From: Pythium myriotylum
Taxonomy: Eukaryota > Oomycota > Peronosporomycetes > Pythiales > Pythiaceae
Direction: 5' to 3'
Assembly: GCA_023091665.1 (NCBI GenBank)
Contig: JALJCQ010000024.1
Coordinates: 868,001-932,000 of the forward strand
Length of the DNA stretch: 64,000 nt
Of this stretch, positions 63,816-64,000 are shown piece by piece (position 1 is the first letter of the stretch; every line of letters begins with the position of its first letter). A model generated the notes under the pieces. It had not been told where the DNA came from and made no database searches. It worked only from the letters and a program-made list of their open reading frames with translations. The translations under genes and the position numbers were made by a program.

Positions 63816-64000
63816 GTTGGGTTGGAGGTGGTAGTTGTTGTAAGTCTCTGGACGAATTGCTTGGTGATTGGGATGAAGCCCATCACGTGTCTCAGGACAC
63901 TGGTGATGCTATTAAACCGTTTGGGCGACACGAACCTCTTCTGAAGAGTGTCATCGATCATGGTCTTCACCTTTTCGGCCGAGATCGCCTCGTGTGGGAT
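63816..64000. other. Upstream region of right VWD gene
   Basis: This is the start of the promoter region of the minus-strand VWD gene, cut by the window edge. It is not recognisably similar to the upstream region at 2553-3373. No gene is supported. Confidence 0.4.

Noticed and set aside
61932..63944. 670-codon plus-strand frame opposite the right VWD-EGF gene
   Set aside because: It is almost entirely Arg/Val/Gly/Asp/Glu without domains and is opposite a gene with signal peptide, VWD and EGF modules.

Overview
The window looks like nuclear DNA of an oomycete, probably a peronosporalean or Phytopythium-like lineage. Evidence: a Crinkler (CRN) effector with a canonical LFLAK motif, several beta-1,3-glucan wall enzymes (three GH72, one GH81), GC-rich coding sequence, compact genes, and short GT-AG introns (57-109 bp in my reconstructions). 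No tRNA, rRNA or CRISPR array was recognised. All splice models were read by eye from donor/acceptor signals, frame continuity and paralogue comparison.

Layout. (1) 1-5380: a huge inverted repeat (arms 1-2204 and 2553-4756, 348-bp unique spacer) carrying two head-to-head copies of a secreted VWD-EGF protein; the left copy is cut by the window edge. (2) 5788-11702: three tandem minus-strand GH72 beta-1,3-glucanosyltransferases with signal peptides and GPI-type tails and with different intron numbers. (3) 12172-16144: a membrane-anchored alpha/beta-hydrolase-like protein, then a divergent tRNA-dihydrouridine synthase. (4) 16230-20826: a remarkable single protein with AWS-SET-postSET, RRM-like, cyclin-like and CDK-like pseudokinase regions. 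(5) 22420-29087: a FAIM-like/RanBP2-zinc-finger protein, a Lys/Ser-rich putative nuclear protein, and glutamine synthetase. (6) 29088-34672: an APC-type amino acid/polyamine transporter and a membrane-anchored GH81 endoglucanase. (7) 34770-43340: a single-exon 8.6-kb VPS13-family lipid-transfer protein with EF-hands and C2 domains. (8) 44820-53866: a secreted sphingomyelinase C-like phosphodiesterase, a HEPN/DUF4145-like plus Cys-cluster protein, and an RS-rich RRM protein with two RanBP2 zinc fingers. (9) 54362-61228: a CRN effector with a kinase-like C-terminus, next to a DIRS-like tyrosine-recombinase retrotransposon. (10) 61704-63815: a third, diverged VWD-EGF gene.

Functional themes: cell-wall glucan synthesis and remodelling plus secreted adhesive-looking proteins; RNA and chromatin biology in unusual multidomain fusions; and a small mobile-element/effector island at the right end. 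The most novel-looking object is the SET-RRM-cyclin-pseudokinase gene, which would place H3K36-type methyltransferase, RNA-binding and transcriptional-CDK parts in one chain.
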